Source of the DNA: an uncultured Rubripirellula sp.
GTDB taxonomy: Bacteria; Planctomycetota; Planctomycetia; Pirellulales; Pirellulaceae
Direction of reading: 5' to 3'
DNA length: 64,000 nucleotides
Assembly (NCBI GenBank): GCA_938045805.1
Contig: CALIBL010000014.1
Span: 124,001-188,000 of the forward strand
Shown: one piece after another, positions 28,814 through 37,994 of the stretch
How positions within the stretch are numbered: the first letter of the stretch is position 1
How the letters are laid out: each line of letters starts with the position of its first letter
Translations under genes and position numbers: made by a program
Notes under the pieces: generated by a model
What the model saw: only the letters and a program-made list of their open reading frames with translations
The model's database searches: none
What the model was told of the DNA's origin: nothing

Positions 28814-29167
28814 ATGATCGTTAATGACCAGGACGGTGTTCCTGTTGTCTATTCGGGTTGCCATGGCGTGGGAGTGCGAGTCGTTCAGCCCGTCAATCCG
28901 AAAGCACCGGCCAAGAACATGGGATTGGTCAAATTCTACGTGCCACCGCACGTTGTCTTGGAGCCAGGTTCTCATCCAACGGAAGAAACTTTTGTCATTT
29001 TGGAAGGTGAAGGCGAAATGACTTTTCATCGCTACAAACGCCATGTGAAGAAGGGAGACTTTATCTACCTCCCGCCTTGGTGTGTTCATGGAATTGAAAA
29101 CACCGGCAATGAATCACTAGTCATCCTAATCTGCACGTCACAACCTAACCGTCGTGAAATGTCGTAG
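28604..29167 (+). CDS. Cupin-domain protein fused to a short-chain dehydrogenase remnant
   Basis: 187-residue ORF from TTG 28604, which has GGAGGG about six bases upstream. Residues 71-187 are a single cupin domain: PGSHPTEETFVILEGEGE is motif 1 and WCVHGIENTG motif 2, so a metal-binding beta-barrel is likely; it may be an isomerase, dioxygenase or sensor. Residues 1-70 are a piece of an unrelated short-chain dehydrogenase. ATG 28814 falls exactly at the junction and could be the native cupin start (117 residues). The gene lies on the plus strand among minus-strand genes. Whether the fusion is made is unknown. Confidence 0.7.
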   Translation: MCKPEDLAMDDLQPVLQNLVVGRFAMCQQAGRRMLAQGSSSIMNIGSVAGSTALGRGHVAYSMAMGAVIQMIVNDQDGVPVVYSGCHGVGVRVVQPVNPKAPAKNMGLVKFYVPPHVVLEPGSHPTEETFVILEGEGEMTFHRYKRHVKKGDFIYLPPWCVHGIENTGNESLVILICTSQPNRREMS

Positions 29168-29255
29168 CAGTGGCTTACCGCCGCCGCGAGATTCTTTTCA
29201 CAAGCTCACAGTGAGAGCGGCTTTCGTTCAACTACACTAGTTGAACAGGTCGCTT

Positions 29256-30548
29256 TCATGCGATTAGCTCATTCAAAGTGCCTGTACTGCTACCGAAGGA
29301 TTCTGTTTCAACGCCAAGGTGTTGGAGCATCGTCACATACAGGTTGCACAGCGGCTGGTTGTGATCGCGGCGGAAGGCCAGATGCCGACCATGCTTTAGG
29401 CCACCGCCGGCCAGTAGGATGGGCAGGTTAGTGTTGTCGTGGGTGTTGGCATCCCCCATATTGCTGCCAAACAGGATCATTGTGCGGTCCAGCAACCGGT
29501 CTTCCCCTTCATGGGTTTCGGCAAGCTGTGAGAACAGTTTGTGTAGCAACCTCATCTGCTGATGATCGGCGTCAATGAGTTGTTGGACCTTCGATTCTGA
29601 CTGGCCATGATGACTGAGATTGTGGTAGCCATCGGTTGTGTTCTGATCGGGATGCAGCTTGAACACGGGAGTCGCAAAGGCATCAACCATCAGCGTGACG
29701 ATCCGCGTGGAATCTGTCTCCAGCGCCAGCCGCCCCATCGACAGCATCAGGTCAAACTTCTCGAAGAATAACTTCTGGTCGCGAATTTCGTCCGGTAGTT
29801 GCTGATCCGGCGTCGGTTTCGGACGCAGTTCCCACTGGCGAGCTGTTTGCAGTCGCTCTTCAATTTCGCGGACGGATGTCAGGTACTGGTCAAGCCGTGA
29901 TTGATCGTCGCGACCGAGATTGCTGCGGAATTGCCGCGCATCATCCAGCAATGTATCGAGAATGCTTCCTCGTTCGTCGAGTTTATGAAGCTGGCGTTTT
30001 ACAGCAGCCTGATCGCCTTGGACGAACATCTTGCGAAACAACGCCGATGCACTGTCTTCGGCGGGCAGCAGCACGCCGTCTCGTGTCCAAGAGAGACTGC
30101 GATTCGCCTTGTCGATGTTCACACCCAGATTAAGCGTCGGGAACCTCGTCACGGGTCCTAGACGTTCGGTCGCGAATTGATCGAGCGAGATTGTGTTGCG
30201 AAAGCCACTCTTGGTCGGGCCACGGGCTGCCGTGAGAAAGCAGTTCTCTGTGCTGTGACCACCATCGACATCGGGGTGTGAGAGCCCACTGATGACCGTG
30301 AAGTCTTCCCGGAACTCGGACAAATCAGCGAGGTATGGCGAGAGCTCGTAATCTCGGCCCGTCCCATCCGGAAAGAACGGCTTGGGTAGCACGCCGAGAT
30401 TATTGGAAATCAACAGCATCCGCCGCGGAAGTTCTGAAGCCGCTTGCTTTGCTGATACTGAACGCAGGCTTTCCAGAAATGGTAACGCAAGCGTGACACC
30501 CGCACCGCGAAGAAACTGACGGCGATTGATTTGATGGCGGTGGATCAT
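29256..30548 (-). CDS. DUF1552 exported protein
   Basis: 430 residues with a twin-arginine signal (NRRQFLRGAGVTLALPFLESL). The DUF1552 family is planctomycete-typical and structurally related to DUF1501 (alkaline phosphatase superfamily); activity unknown. Typical parts are MLLISNNLGVLPKPFFP, HSTENCFLTAARGP, YHNLSHHGQSE and ILFGSNMGDANTHDNTNLP. It overlaps the upstream DUF1592-type gene by four bases (ATGA), so the two are translated together, as such pairs usually are. Its Tat signal suggests export in folded form, perhaps with a bound metal. Confidence 0.92.
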   Translation of the reverse strand: MIHRHQINRRQFLRGAGVTLALPFLESLRSVSAKQAASELPRRMLLISNNLGVLPKPFFPDGTGRDYELSPYLADLSEFREDFTVISGLSHPDVDGGHSTENCFLTAARGPTKSGFRNTISLDQFATERLGPVTRFPTLNLGVNIDKANRSLSWTRDGVLLPAEDSASALFRKMFVQGDQAAVKRQLHKLDERGSILDTLLDDARQFRSNLGRDDQSRLDQYLTSVREIEERLQTARQWELRPKPTPDQQLPDEIRDQKLFFEKFDLMLSMGRLALETDSTRIVTLMVDAFATPVFKLHPDQNTTDGYHNLSHHGQSESKVQQLIDADHQQMRLLHKLFSQLAETHEGEDRLLDRTMILFGSNMGDANTHDNTNLPILLAGGGLKHGRHLAFRRDHNQPLCNLYVTMLQHLGVETESFGSSTGTLNELIA

Positions 30549-33196
30549 CGGCTGCCTTCCTTTCCGAGAAAGATCCTGCTCTGCGTCAACGCATGGACAA
30601 GATCACGAACGCGATATCCATCTGCTTCGCAGCCATCGAGTATGGACTCAATTTCTTCACGATCCGCAAATCGCACAGGAGTTCCCGTTGCATAAAGCGT
30701 GAACTGTTGCAGAAGATTCCGAGCCAGTTGACGAGGATTGCCTGAGAGAATCTCCTTCAGTTCGTGGATGTCCCTAAAGTTGCGACCGTCCAGCAAACGG
30801 CCGCTTGCATCGACCGTGTCAGCAAGTGCGTAGGCAAAATCGTGGCCGGCGCGGTCCACCCCGGAGATGCGTTCTCCCGCTTCAAGTCCGCGATAACGCT
30901 CTCGCCAGCCGCCGAGGATGTCGAAGTTTTCCAATGCGAAACCAACGGGATCGAACCTCGCATGGCATCCGGAACACGATTCCGATTTCGTATGCAGAGT
31001 GAGCAACTCACGAATAGTCTTCGCGCCACGAATGTCCGGCTCGACAGCGGGGACGCTCGCTGGAGGAGGCGGGGGTGGCTGGCCGATCAAACGCTCCATG
31101 ATCCACGCGCCGCGGATGACCGGCGAGGTCGATGTGCCGTTGGCGGTCACTTTCAAAATGGCGGCCTGCGTCAACAGACCGCCGTAGGGACTGTCGTCCG
31201 GCAAGGCGATCTTTTGCATTCTAGACCCGCTAAGCGGTGGTAACCCGTAATGCTGCGTGAGACGATCGTTGGCGTAAACAAAGTCGGCATCGACTAACAC
31301 ACTCGCTGGCAGGTTGTCACGAATCATCGCTGTGAAAAAGGTGCGAGTTTCGCGTTCCATCGACTCCATCAGGTAATCATCAAAGCGGTACTCAGGATGC
31401 AGACGAATATCCGGCTCGTCGCGTCGCATGTTGCGCAAGTCGAGCCAGTAGTCGGTAAAAATCTCGACGAACCGATCGAAGCCAGAACTGTTGATCAGTC
31501 GATCGGTCTCACGGCGAAGTGTATCAGCGTCGCGGAGCTTTCCCGCGGAGGCCAGCTCCTGCAAAGCTGGATCCGGCCGCGTGTTCGTTAGGAAATGCGA
31601 CAGCCGAGAAGCGATGGAATAGTGATCGAGGTTGCCAACGCTCGGATCCGAGGGCTCGCGTAAATAAAGAAAATGACCAGAACAGAGAAACGCCTTGTAA
31701 CCGGCCAACATCGCTTCTGAAAACGGACGTCCCTCTTTGAGCCGCTGCTCAATGAGTTGCTCGTACCGAGTGAGTGCTTCCGTAGAGACAGGCTCGCGTG
31801 CAACGAAGTTAACGAAACGTCGAAACAGCCGCCGAGCGTCTTCGGTCGGATTCTCAGAAATGACCTCGGAGTCGATATCTCCGAATAAGACTCGATGTGA
31901 AGGTGGAGGCCACGACTCGGGTGGTAGAGGGCCTTCAACTTCAAGCCACTGAAAAGCAACACCCGGCTGACCACCTTCGGGAAATGGTGGGTAGCGATAC
32001 GTCGGCGGGCCGCCGTCAACGTTGCGAGCCAGTGGCACCGGTAGACCGAGTAGACTGTATTCGAAGGTCTCATCAGGAAGTAAGCGAATGGTCGTCTCAT
32101 AAACGGCCTGCTTTGGCTGTATGTCCATGATCCCACCTGTACCCCTCACATCCCCCGAAACATCAGGTCCAGAAGGCTTCCGAGCACGAAACGTCATCGG
32201 TATTGGCTCCACCGCCGGCTTAAGCAGATATCCTTCGGATTGCAAAACCGCCCGCGCGGAAAAACGAACTCGGTATTCGCCGGGAAGTTTCGCAACGAAG
32301 TCACGTGGATATCCGAAATAAGGCCAATGAGCAGATCGGAAAAGAGCTAGTTCAAGCGTGGATTCATCGTCAAGCTCTTCCAATTCTTGCCCGCCAACTG
32401 CCTTGTTTTCCTTGGCAAAAAACATCGCCTTTGGCCCGCCAAAGGTGTTCTTAGGTGTGAACAGTCTAGTTCCAACGGCGCGATATTTTCGGATCTCAGC
32501 TGGATTGGGTCCTTTGACGATTGCCTGTTTCAATGCGGTTTCAGCGGCGTCAAGATACGCAGTCAACTGCACGCGAGACATATCTAGCGCAGAGGAGGTC
32601 TTGTTGAACCGATGGACAATGCGATCTTCTGGCAACATGTCGCGAATATCCAGAAGCGGCAATTTTAGGACGTCACGCAAATTCTGTTCGTATTCGTCAC
32701 GATTGAGCCGTCGCAAAGGACCACGACCATTCGCCGCTACGTCCGCCCGATCTGCTCTGGCAATCTTGTCGCGCAGCGTTTTGACCAGTGATTGACGATC
32801 TCCATCTGCCATCGCCGCTGGCTCCGGTGGCATTTCACCAGCACTGACTCGATCATGGATGAGAATCCAGCGGTAGCGCAGTTCGCGGTCGTCAAGCGTG
32901 AAAGCCAGCGAAGAAAGATCCAGTCCGCCTTCCGCCGATTCACCATCGTGACAGTCGAGACAGGTCTGTTGGAGCAGTTCACCCAGTGGCTCGGGAATTT
33001 CCGCCGCTGTTAATTTCGGCACGCTGAGCAAAATCAGCAGGCAGACTCGGTTAAACAGGCAATAGACGGAACTGACTCTTTCCAAGGATGAGAAGGGTCT
33101 AACCCACTCCCATCTAAATCGTTTCACAAAGCAAAAGGACTTTCCGTGGGAATCCCAAATCGTCGACTGGATGCTATCCGTGATTTGGTTGGCCAT
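30545..33196 (-). CDS. Planctomycete DUF1587/1595/1592/1588/1585 cytochrome-like protein
   Basis: 883 residues from ATG 33196. The PSCyt-type haem motif CLDCH lies in LQQTCLDCHDGESAEGG near residue 97. DUF1587 follows (PLRRLNRDEYEQNLRDVL), then DUF1595/DUF1592 (SRLSHFLTNTRPDPALQELA; DYWLDLRNMRRDEPD), then DUF1588 with a second haem-like CSGCH (SESCSGCHARFDPVGFALEN) and DUF1585 (LARNLLQQFTLYATGTPVRF). Export seems certain from the hydrophobic stretch near residue 60, but the roughly 50 residues before it make the start doubtful; a TTG near 33082 is an alternative. It partners the DUF1552 gene. GC content is visibly high. Confidence 0.9.
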   Translation of the reverse strand: MANQITDSIQSTIWDSHGKSFCFVKRFRWEWVRPFSSLERVSSVYCLFNRVCLLILLSVPKLTAAEIPEPLGELLQQTCLDCHDGESAEGGLDLSSLAFTLDDRELRYRWILIHDRVSAGEMPPEPAAMADGDRQSLVKTLRDKIARADRADVAANGRGPLRRLNRDEYEQNLRDVLKLPLLDIRDMLPEDRIVHRFNKTSSALDMSRVQLTAYLDAAETALKQAIVKGPNPAEIRKYRAVGTRLFTPKNTFGGPKAMFFAKENKAVGGQELEELDDESTLELALFRSAHWPYFGYPRDFVAKLPGEYRVRFSARAVLQSEGYLLKPAVEPIPMTFRARKPSGPDVSGDVRGTGGIMDIQPKQAVYETTIRLLPDETFEYSLLGLPVPLARNVDGGPPTYRYPPFPEGGQPGVAFQWLEVEGPLPPESWPPPSHRVLFGDIDSEVISENPTEDARRLFRRFVNFVAREPVSTEALTRYEQLIEQRLKEGRPFSEAMLAGYKAFLCSGHFLYLREPSDPSVGNLDHYSIASRLSHFLTNTRPDPALQELASAGKLRDADTLRRETDRLINSSGFDRFVEIFTDYWLDLRNMRRDEPDIRLHPEYRFDDYLMESMERETRTFFTAMIRDNLPASVLVDADFVYANDRLTQHYGLPPLSGSRMQKIALPDDSPYGGLLTQAAILKVTANGTSTSPVIRGAWIMERLIGQPPPPPPASVPAVEPDIRGAKTIRELLTLHTKSESCSGCHARFDPVGFALENFDILGGWRERYRGLEAGERISGVDRAGHDFAYALADTVDASGRLLDGRNFRDIHELKEILSGNPRQLARNLLQQFTLYATGTPVRFADREEIESILDGCEADGYRVRDLVHALTQSRIFLGKEGSR

Positions 33197-33212
33197 CACC
33201 AATCTGCTTTTC

Positions 33213-36200
33213 TTAATCCACATAGGCAAACTCATTCGAGTTCAACAGGACCAAGCAAATATCCGCCAAGCTCAACATTTGTGGAGTGATCTCGTCGACG
33301 CTCAAATCGGGAACATAATCTGCATTCGCTTCGAGTCGTTCAACGAAACTAAACCTCTCGCCCGTGTTCTCTTCGACCGCCTCACGAATCACTTCGAGAG
33401 GAGGAGCAGCCAAAATTTCATCCACTGGTAACGGATCATGCTCCCTCGCAATTCCCCGCCAGTGATTCAGTGCCAACTCGATCTCATCTTCACTTGCCTC
33501 CCTTGAATAAACCAATCGAAAGCATTGTTCGATGGCCCCTCGCTCAGTTGCAGAATTGAGAACCGCGTACTTGGCCACAGCAAGCGAGCGTCGGTAGGCA
33601 GACAAGCCGTTAAACAGAGCAAAAACTTGCGGCGTGATCGTCGATGCATCTCGAATTTCGCAAGAAAAATCGGGTGAAGGAGCATCAAAAACTTCGAGTA
33701 ACGGATCCACTAACCCACGAAGCCGAAGGATATATAACGAGCGTCGATGACGCTGCTGCGGCTTTGGATTTGGCACCCACGCGGCAGCAAAAGCTCCCAT
33801 CACTTGCCTTGGCTGAAGAGCCACCTCCTGATTAATCTCGGGGCGACATGGAATCCCTCCGATCCGTCGGTTCAATTCACCCGAAACCGCCAGCATCGAA
33901 TCACGCAGTTCCTCGGCACTCAGACGACGCGACTTAAAGACCGAGTAGAATTGGCGATTCGGGTCAAGCTGATCCAAGCTCGCTTGGTCCGCCGGTTGGC
34001 TGGAGCAACAGTAGGCATCGGAAAGCATGATCTGCCGATGCAAAGACTTTAGTGACCACCCTTGCTTGATTAAATGACTCGCCAACCAGTCCAGCAGTCT
34101 TGGGTGGGTCGGCTTCTTTCCCTTACCACCAAAATTATTTGGGTTCCCAGCGATCGCGGTGCCGAAGTGCCACAGCCAGATTCGATTTGCGATCACTCGA
34201 GCAGTAAGCGGATTTTGCTCGCTCGCGACCCATCGAGCAAATGCGAGCCTGCGTCCCTCGATCCCTTCCGGAATCTCTTTCCAAACAGAATCCTGAATCA
34301 CGCTCAGCGCTGCAGGCTTAACGCGATCTGCTTCACTAAACGGATCACCTCCGGTCAAGATACATGTCTTCTCCAGGAGACCCTTGGTGAGTCGATCATC
34401 AGGAATTCTAGTGGGTGCGTACACTCCATTCCTCTTGGGAGTACGACCGTTGTATACCGACAATGCAAACGGCTGGTAACGATCCAGTTCCCACAGCAAA
34501 CGCTGAATCCCCTTATTGGCGACGCGTTGCCGCCCAAACTGCTCAGGCGTAAAGCCAACATGCCTTGGTGGGTACTCATCCTCCGAAAACTCGGATTGCC
34601 GCATGACCTGCCTGACTGCATCGAACACGCCATTTTTTTGTCCCGACTTCACCAATGCATCGACTTCCCGCTTCCAGCGATCAAATGACTCACGGAGAAT
34701 CGGTTTCTGCTGTTCGTACCAGCGAATCGCATTTTCGAGCAGCACTGAATCCAACTTTTCAAGGACAACAGAGTGCTCAGCATGCTTCCTCCGAAGGTAC
34801 TCCTGTTCCTCGAAGCCATCTCGATTTTCAATGTCCAAAAATTCGGCTCGACGCTCAGCGAGTTGCGTCGTCGCGAACACCGCCTGAATCGAGTAGTAGT
34901 CTCGAGTGGGAATGGGATCAAACTTATGATCGTGACATCTCGCACACTGCAGTGAATGCCCAAGAAAGACCTCCCCGACGCTGTTGGTCACATCATCGAG
35001 AAACCTCTGCCTTGCAACCTTTGCCACCTCCATCCCCGTGAGCTCCCAAGGGCCCATCCGCAGGAATCCCAAAGCGATCATCGCCTCAGATTCATCCAAG
35101 GCGGAGGGATCCTCAGCAAACCACTCATCTCCCGCTATCTGCTCGACAATGAATTGATCAAATGACTTGTCTTGATTGAAACTCCGAACAACATAATCTC
35201 GATAACGCCACGCATTGCCTCGTTCAAAATCATTTGCAAAGCCTGAGGAATCTGCATAACGCACCACGTCAAGCCAATGCTGAGCCATGCGTTCCCCGTA
35301 ATGATCCGAAGCAAGTAATCGATCAACCAAATCAGCGAACGCAATCGCGTCTGAACGTGGATCTTCACAAAACTCACGCACCTGATTCATCGTCGGTGGC
35401 AATCCTGTCAGGTCGTAAAAAGCTCGCCGCACTAGCACACGGCGTTCGGCTCGCGGAGCAACCTTCAAGCCTTCGGGCCTCAGTTCAGCTAACAACTCAT
35501 CAATTGCCCTGATCGCTACCGATTCGTCCCCGGTTTCCTGATGAACATCCTCGTTGTTGGGAGACAATTCAAGCTGACGATCAGGCCGAGATTGGTTCTC
35601 TTCAACAGGCGTGTATTCTTCAAACGGATTCACGATCGGCTGATAAGACCAAAGATCTGCGATGGCATACTTTCTTTTTGTCCAAAGGTCGGTGGTCCCG
35701 CCCGAGGTTTTGACAGTCACCCCATCTTCAAGCGACCACTTCTCCGCGAAGGCCGCATGAATCTCTTGCTGCCGCTGCTCAGATGGCCATGATGCACCCG
35801 ATTGCAACCAACTCTTAATCGACTCCAGTTCAGCCTCGGTCAGCTTTTCTGATTCCTTCGGTGGCATGGCCGACCAATCATCACTGTCCCGACAGGCAGC
35901 GAGGTAGAGCGGACTTTTCAAAGGCTCGGCAAGATCGATCGCCGGCTCGCCGCTATCACCGCCATTTAAGGTACCCTCGAGAGTGCGAAGATCTAGTCCG
36001 CCCTCGATCTCTCGCCCCTCCATCCCGTGGCACCCTAGGCACTTCTCTGCGAGCAAGACAGAAACCCGACGAACAAAGACCTCATCAGAGGGTGAAACCG
36101 AGATGGCACTGGTTTCGCTAGAATCCGATTGGGCCAACGTGAAATTTTGCCATACCAAGCATTGCAAGAGGATCATCAATATCAGGCACCATGTCGAAGA

Positions 36201-36302
36201 ATTGGAACCACCTAAGCTGATCCGTCTTGGCTGAATACCCGATTCGCTCGCCCACAACTCCGTCACGACACCTTTCCTTAATTCCAAGCCAACTGACACC
36301 AT
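33213..36302 (-). CDS. DUF1549/DUF1553 planctomycete cytochrome-like protein
   Basis: Second PSD1-family protein in the window, 1029 residues from ATG 36302. A hydrophobic signal (CLILMILLQCLVWQNFTLAQ) follows about 35 polar residues. The cytochrome domain carries CLGCH (EKCLGCHGMEGREIEGGLDL), DUF1549 has VRRAFYDLTGLPPTMNQV and a second motif CARCH in LQCARCHDHKFDPIP, and DUF1553 has FARWVASEQNPLTARVIANR and the usual C-terminal end LNSNEFAYVD, so the protein is complete. Its usual DUF1501 partner is not next to it; a DUF1592-DUF1552 pair follows instead. GC content resembles the rest of the window, unlike those next genes. Confidence 0.92.
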   Translation of the reverse strand: MVSVGLELRKGVVTELWASESGIQPRRISLGGSNSSTWCLILMILLQCLVWQNFTLAQSDSSETSAISVSPSDEVFVRRVSVLLAEKCLGCHGMEGREIEGGLDLRTLEGTLNGGDSGEPAIDLAEPLKSPLYLAACRDSDDWSAMPPKESEKLTEAELESIKSWLQSGASWPSEQRQQEIHAAFAEKWSLEDGVTVKTSGGTTDLWTKRKYAIADLWSYQPIVNPFEEYTPVEENQSRPDRQLELSPNNEDVHQETGDESVAIRAIDELLAELRPEGLKVAPRAERRVLVRRAFYDLTGLPPTMNQVREFCEDPRSDAIAFADLVDRLLASDHYGERMAQHWLDVVRYADSSGFANDFERGNAWRYRDYVVRSFNQDKSFDQFIVEQIAGDEWFAEDPSALDESEAMIALGFLRMGPWELTGMEVAKVARQRFLDDVTNSVGEVFLGHSLQCARCHDHKFDPIPTRDYYSIQAVFATTQLAERRAEFLDIENRDGFEEQEYLRRKHAEHSVVLEKLDSVLLENAIRWYEQQKPILRESFDRWKREVDALVKSGQKNGVFDAVRQVMRQSEFSEDEYPPRHVGFTPEQFGRQRVANKGIQRLLWELDRYQPFALSVYNGRTPKRNGVYAPTRIPDDRLTKGLLEKTCILTGGDPFSEADRVKPAALSVIQDSVWKEIPEGIEGRRLAFARWVASEQNPLTARVIANRIWLWHFGTAIAGNPNNFGGKGKKPTHPRLLDWLASHLIKQGWSLKSLHRQIMLSDAYCCSSQPADQASLDQLDPNRQFYSVFKSRRLSAEELRDSMLAVSGELNRRIGGIPCRPEINQEVALQPRQVMGAFAAAWVPNPKPQQRHRRSLYILRLRGLVDPLLEVFDAPSPDFSCEIRDASTITPQVFALFNGLSAYRRSLAVAKYAVLNSATERGAIEQCFRLVYSREASEDEIELALNHWRGIAREHDPLPVDEILAAPPLEVIREAVEENTGERFSFVERLEANADYVPDLSVDEITPQMLSLADICLVLLNSNEFAYVD

Positions 36303-36505
36303 CGATCGCTCTCTGGTATCAAAATCCAACACGTTGCTCGTCCCTCGGCATTGCTCACCCACACCCGAGATATCATAACAGATACCTTGCTGAATTCACT
36401 GGTATCAGGCGACCGAAAGTCGCTATAAGCGTCTAAGTCCCATCCGAAACAGCGATCGAGGCGTTGGGCACACTTTTGTCAAAAATTGAAAAACGAATTG
36501 AACCG

Positions 36506-37504
36506 ATGAGAATTGTTATCTGCTATCCCGTCGAACGCCGCCATTTGGATCAGATCCAGACGGCGGCGCCGGATGCTGAAGTCGTCAATGCTGGACAGGA
36601 ACGTATCGACGAACTCCTCCCATCTGCAGATATCTTCATCGGACACGCTAAAGTGCCAGTCAATTGGGATCGCGTTCTAGATGCCGGAAACCTGAAATGG
36701 ATCCAGTCGTCCGCAGCAGGCCTCGATCACTGCTTGGTACCCGGCGTGATCGTCTCTGATATCGTGGTCTCCAGCGCCTCTGGCCTTTTCGCACCGCAGG
36801 TTGCGGAGCAGACCTTTGCTTTGTTGACCGGTTTGCTACGGGGCATGCCGCGATTTTTTCGGGCAGAAGAAAAACGAGAGTTCATCCGTCTCCCGACAGA
36901 TGATCTTCGCGGCAAAACCATTGGGATCGTCGGGATGGGCGGTAATGGAAGAATGTTGGCCAAAACACTCAGCCCCTGGGAAGTCACGCTCCTGGGAACT
37001 GACTATTACCCCATCGATGCTCCGAAAGAAGTACAACGACTGATGCCAGCCGACTCACTCGACACACTCTTGGCTGTCAGTGATATCGTGATTCTGACGT
37101 TACCGCTCAATGAGTCCACGCTGGGACTTTTTGACGATTCAAAATTCGAAGCGATGAAGACGGGTAGCTACCTAATCAATGTTGCGAGAGGCTCGGTGGT
37201 GCAGGAAACTGCACTCGTCCGAGCGTTGGAGTCGGGAAAGTTGGCTGGGGCAGGATTGGATGTAACCGAGGTAGAACCTCTCGCGCCCGAGAGTCCACTG
37301 TGGGATGATCCTCGCGTGATGATCACTCCACATGTCGGTGCTCAATCGTACCGACGTGTTGACGACACCACCGACTTAGCCTGTGACAATCTCCGAAGGT
37401 ACCTCAACGGGGAAACGCCGTTGAATATCGTCGATAAGAAATTGGGTTTCCCTCACCCCTCGGTTTCGTGGAGATCGGTAAAGCAAAAAGAAGCTTCATC
37501 CTAA
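36506..37504 (+). CDS. D-2-hydroxyacid dehydrogenase (NAD-dependent)
   Basis: Reduces a 2-oxoacid to its D-hydroxyacid or the reverse; specific substrate unknown. From ATG 36506 the 332 residues have the two-domain layout of the family. The NAD motif is GIVGMGGNGR (143-149), and the catalytic triad is Arg 228 (NVARGS), Glu 257 (EVEPLAPESPLW) and His 276 (ITPHVGAQS). The open frame extends to TTG 36464, but MRIVICYP is the natural family start. The sequence is nearest to glyoxylate/hydroxypyruvate-type or phosphoglycerate-type members. It is divergent from the DUF1549 operon and upstream of a small unknown gene. Confidence 0.9.
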   Translation: MRIVICYPVERRHLDQIQTAAPDAEVVNAGQERIDELLPSADIFIGHAKVPVNWDRVLDAGNLKWIQSSAAGLDHCLVPGVIVSDIVVSSASGLFAPQVAEQTFALLTGLLRGMPRFFRAEEKREFIRLPTDDLRGKTIGIVGMGGNGRMLAKTLSPWEVTLLGTDYYPIDAPKEVQRLMPADSLDTLLAVSDIVILTLPLNESTLGLFDDSKFEAMKTGSYLINVARGSVVQETALVRALESGKLAGAGLDVTEVEPLAPESPLWDDPRVMITPHVGAQSYRRVDDTTDLACDNLRRYLNGETPLNIVDKKLGFPHPSVSWRSVKQKEASS

Positions 37505-37551
37505 GCAACAATCAATATTCATTCACCCTTTGAAAAGGGATCATTGCAACC

Positions 37552-37770
37552 ATGGACGGAAAGAGTAGCAGCAATCGCCAAGTGCATTTATCCGGAATTG
37601 AACTATACCACGGTGACCGGTGTGTCGGCAAAGTTCGCCTTCCTCTAACAAGACATGACGATTTTGTCGCCGACTTTAACCGAATCTACTCGTCAATTGG
37701 CATGAGCCTTTTTCCAGAGATAGAAGTCGACGCAATCGATCCTGAGAAAGATTGCGGTCCGCACTTGTAG
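37552..37770 (+). CDS. Small conserved-looking protein, unknown
   Basis: 72 residues starting at ATG 37552, with AAAGGGA about 13 bases upstream. No family recognised. The composition is soluble and mixed, with SGIELYHGDRCVGKVRLPL suggesting a small beta-rich fold. It follows the dehydrogenase by 47 bp and precedes a strong terminator, which supports it being the last gene of a transcript. Confidence 0.55.
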   Translation: MDGKSSSNRQVHLSGIELYHGDRCVGKVRLPLTRHDDFVADFNRIYSSIGMSLFPEIEVDAIDPEKDCGPHL

Positions 37771-37810
37771 TGATCTGATCGTCACAAGTACTTCTCAATG
37801 AGCTAATGAA

Positions 37811-37859
37811 CATAAAAAAATCCCCAGAGAGTGAATTCTCTCCGGGGATCCTTTTTTTT
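37811..37859. terminator. Bidirectional Rho-independent terminator
   Basis: A perfect 12-bp stem (ATCCCCAGAGAG / CTCTCCGGGGAT with one A-C mismatch) and six-base loop, flanked by seven A on the left and nine T on the right. It can stop transcripts from the small gene on the plus strand and from the Cys-rich gene on the minus strand. Confidence 0.92.
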
Positions 37860-37994
37860 GGTACCGAGAATGAAGTGTTGAAGGTTTACAGTCAGGAGAA
37901 GGCGACCCGCGTCTTGGCATTGGGCGGGGTCAGAAACGGATAAGCCGTTTGAGGAACTGAAACGCTTACTTACCTTTCTCGATTAGTGGGCAAC

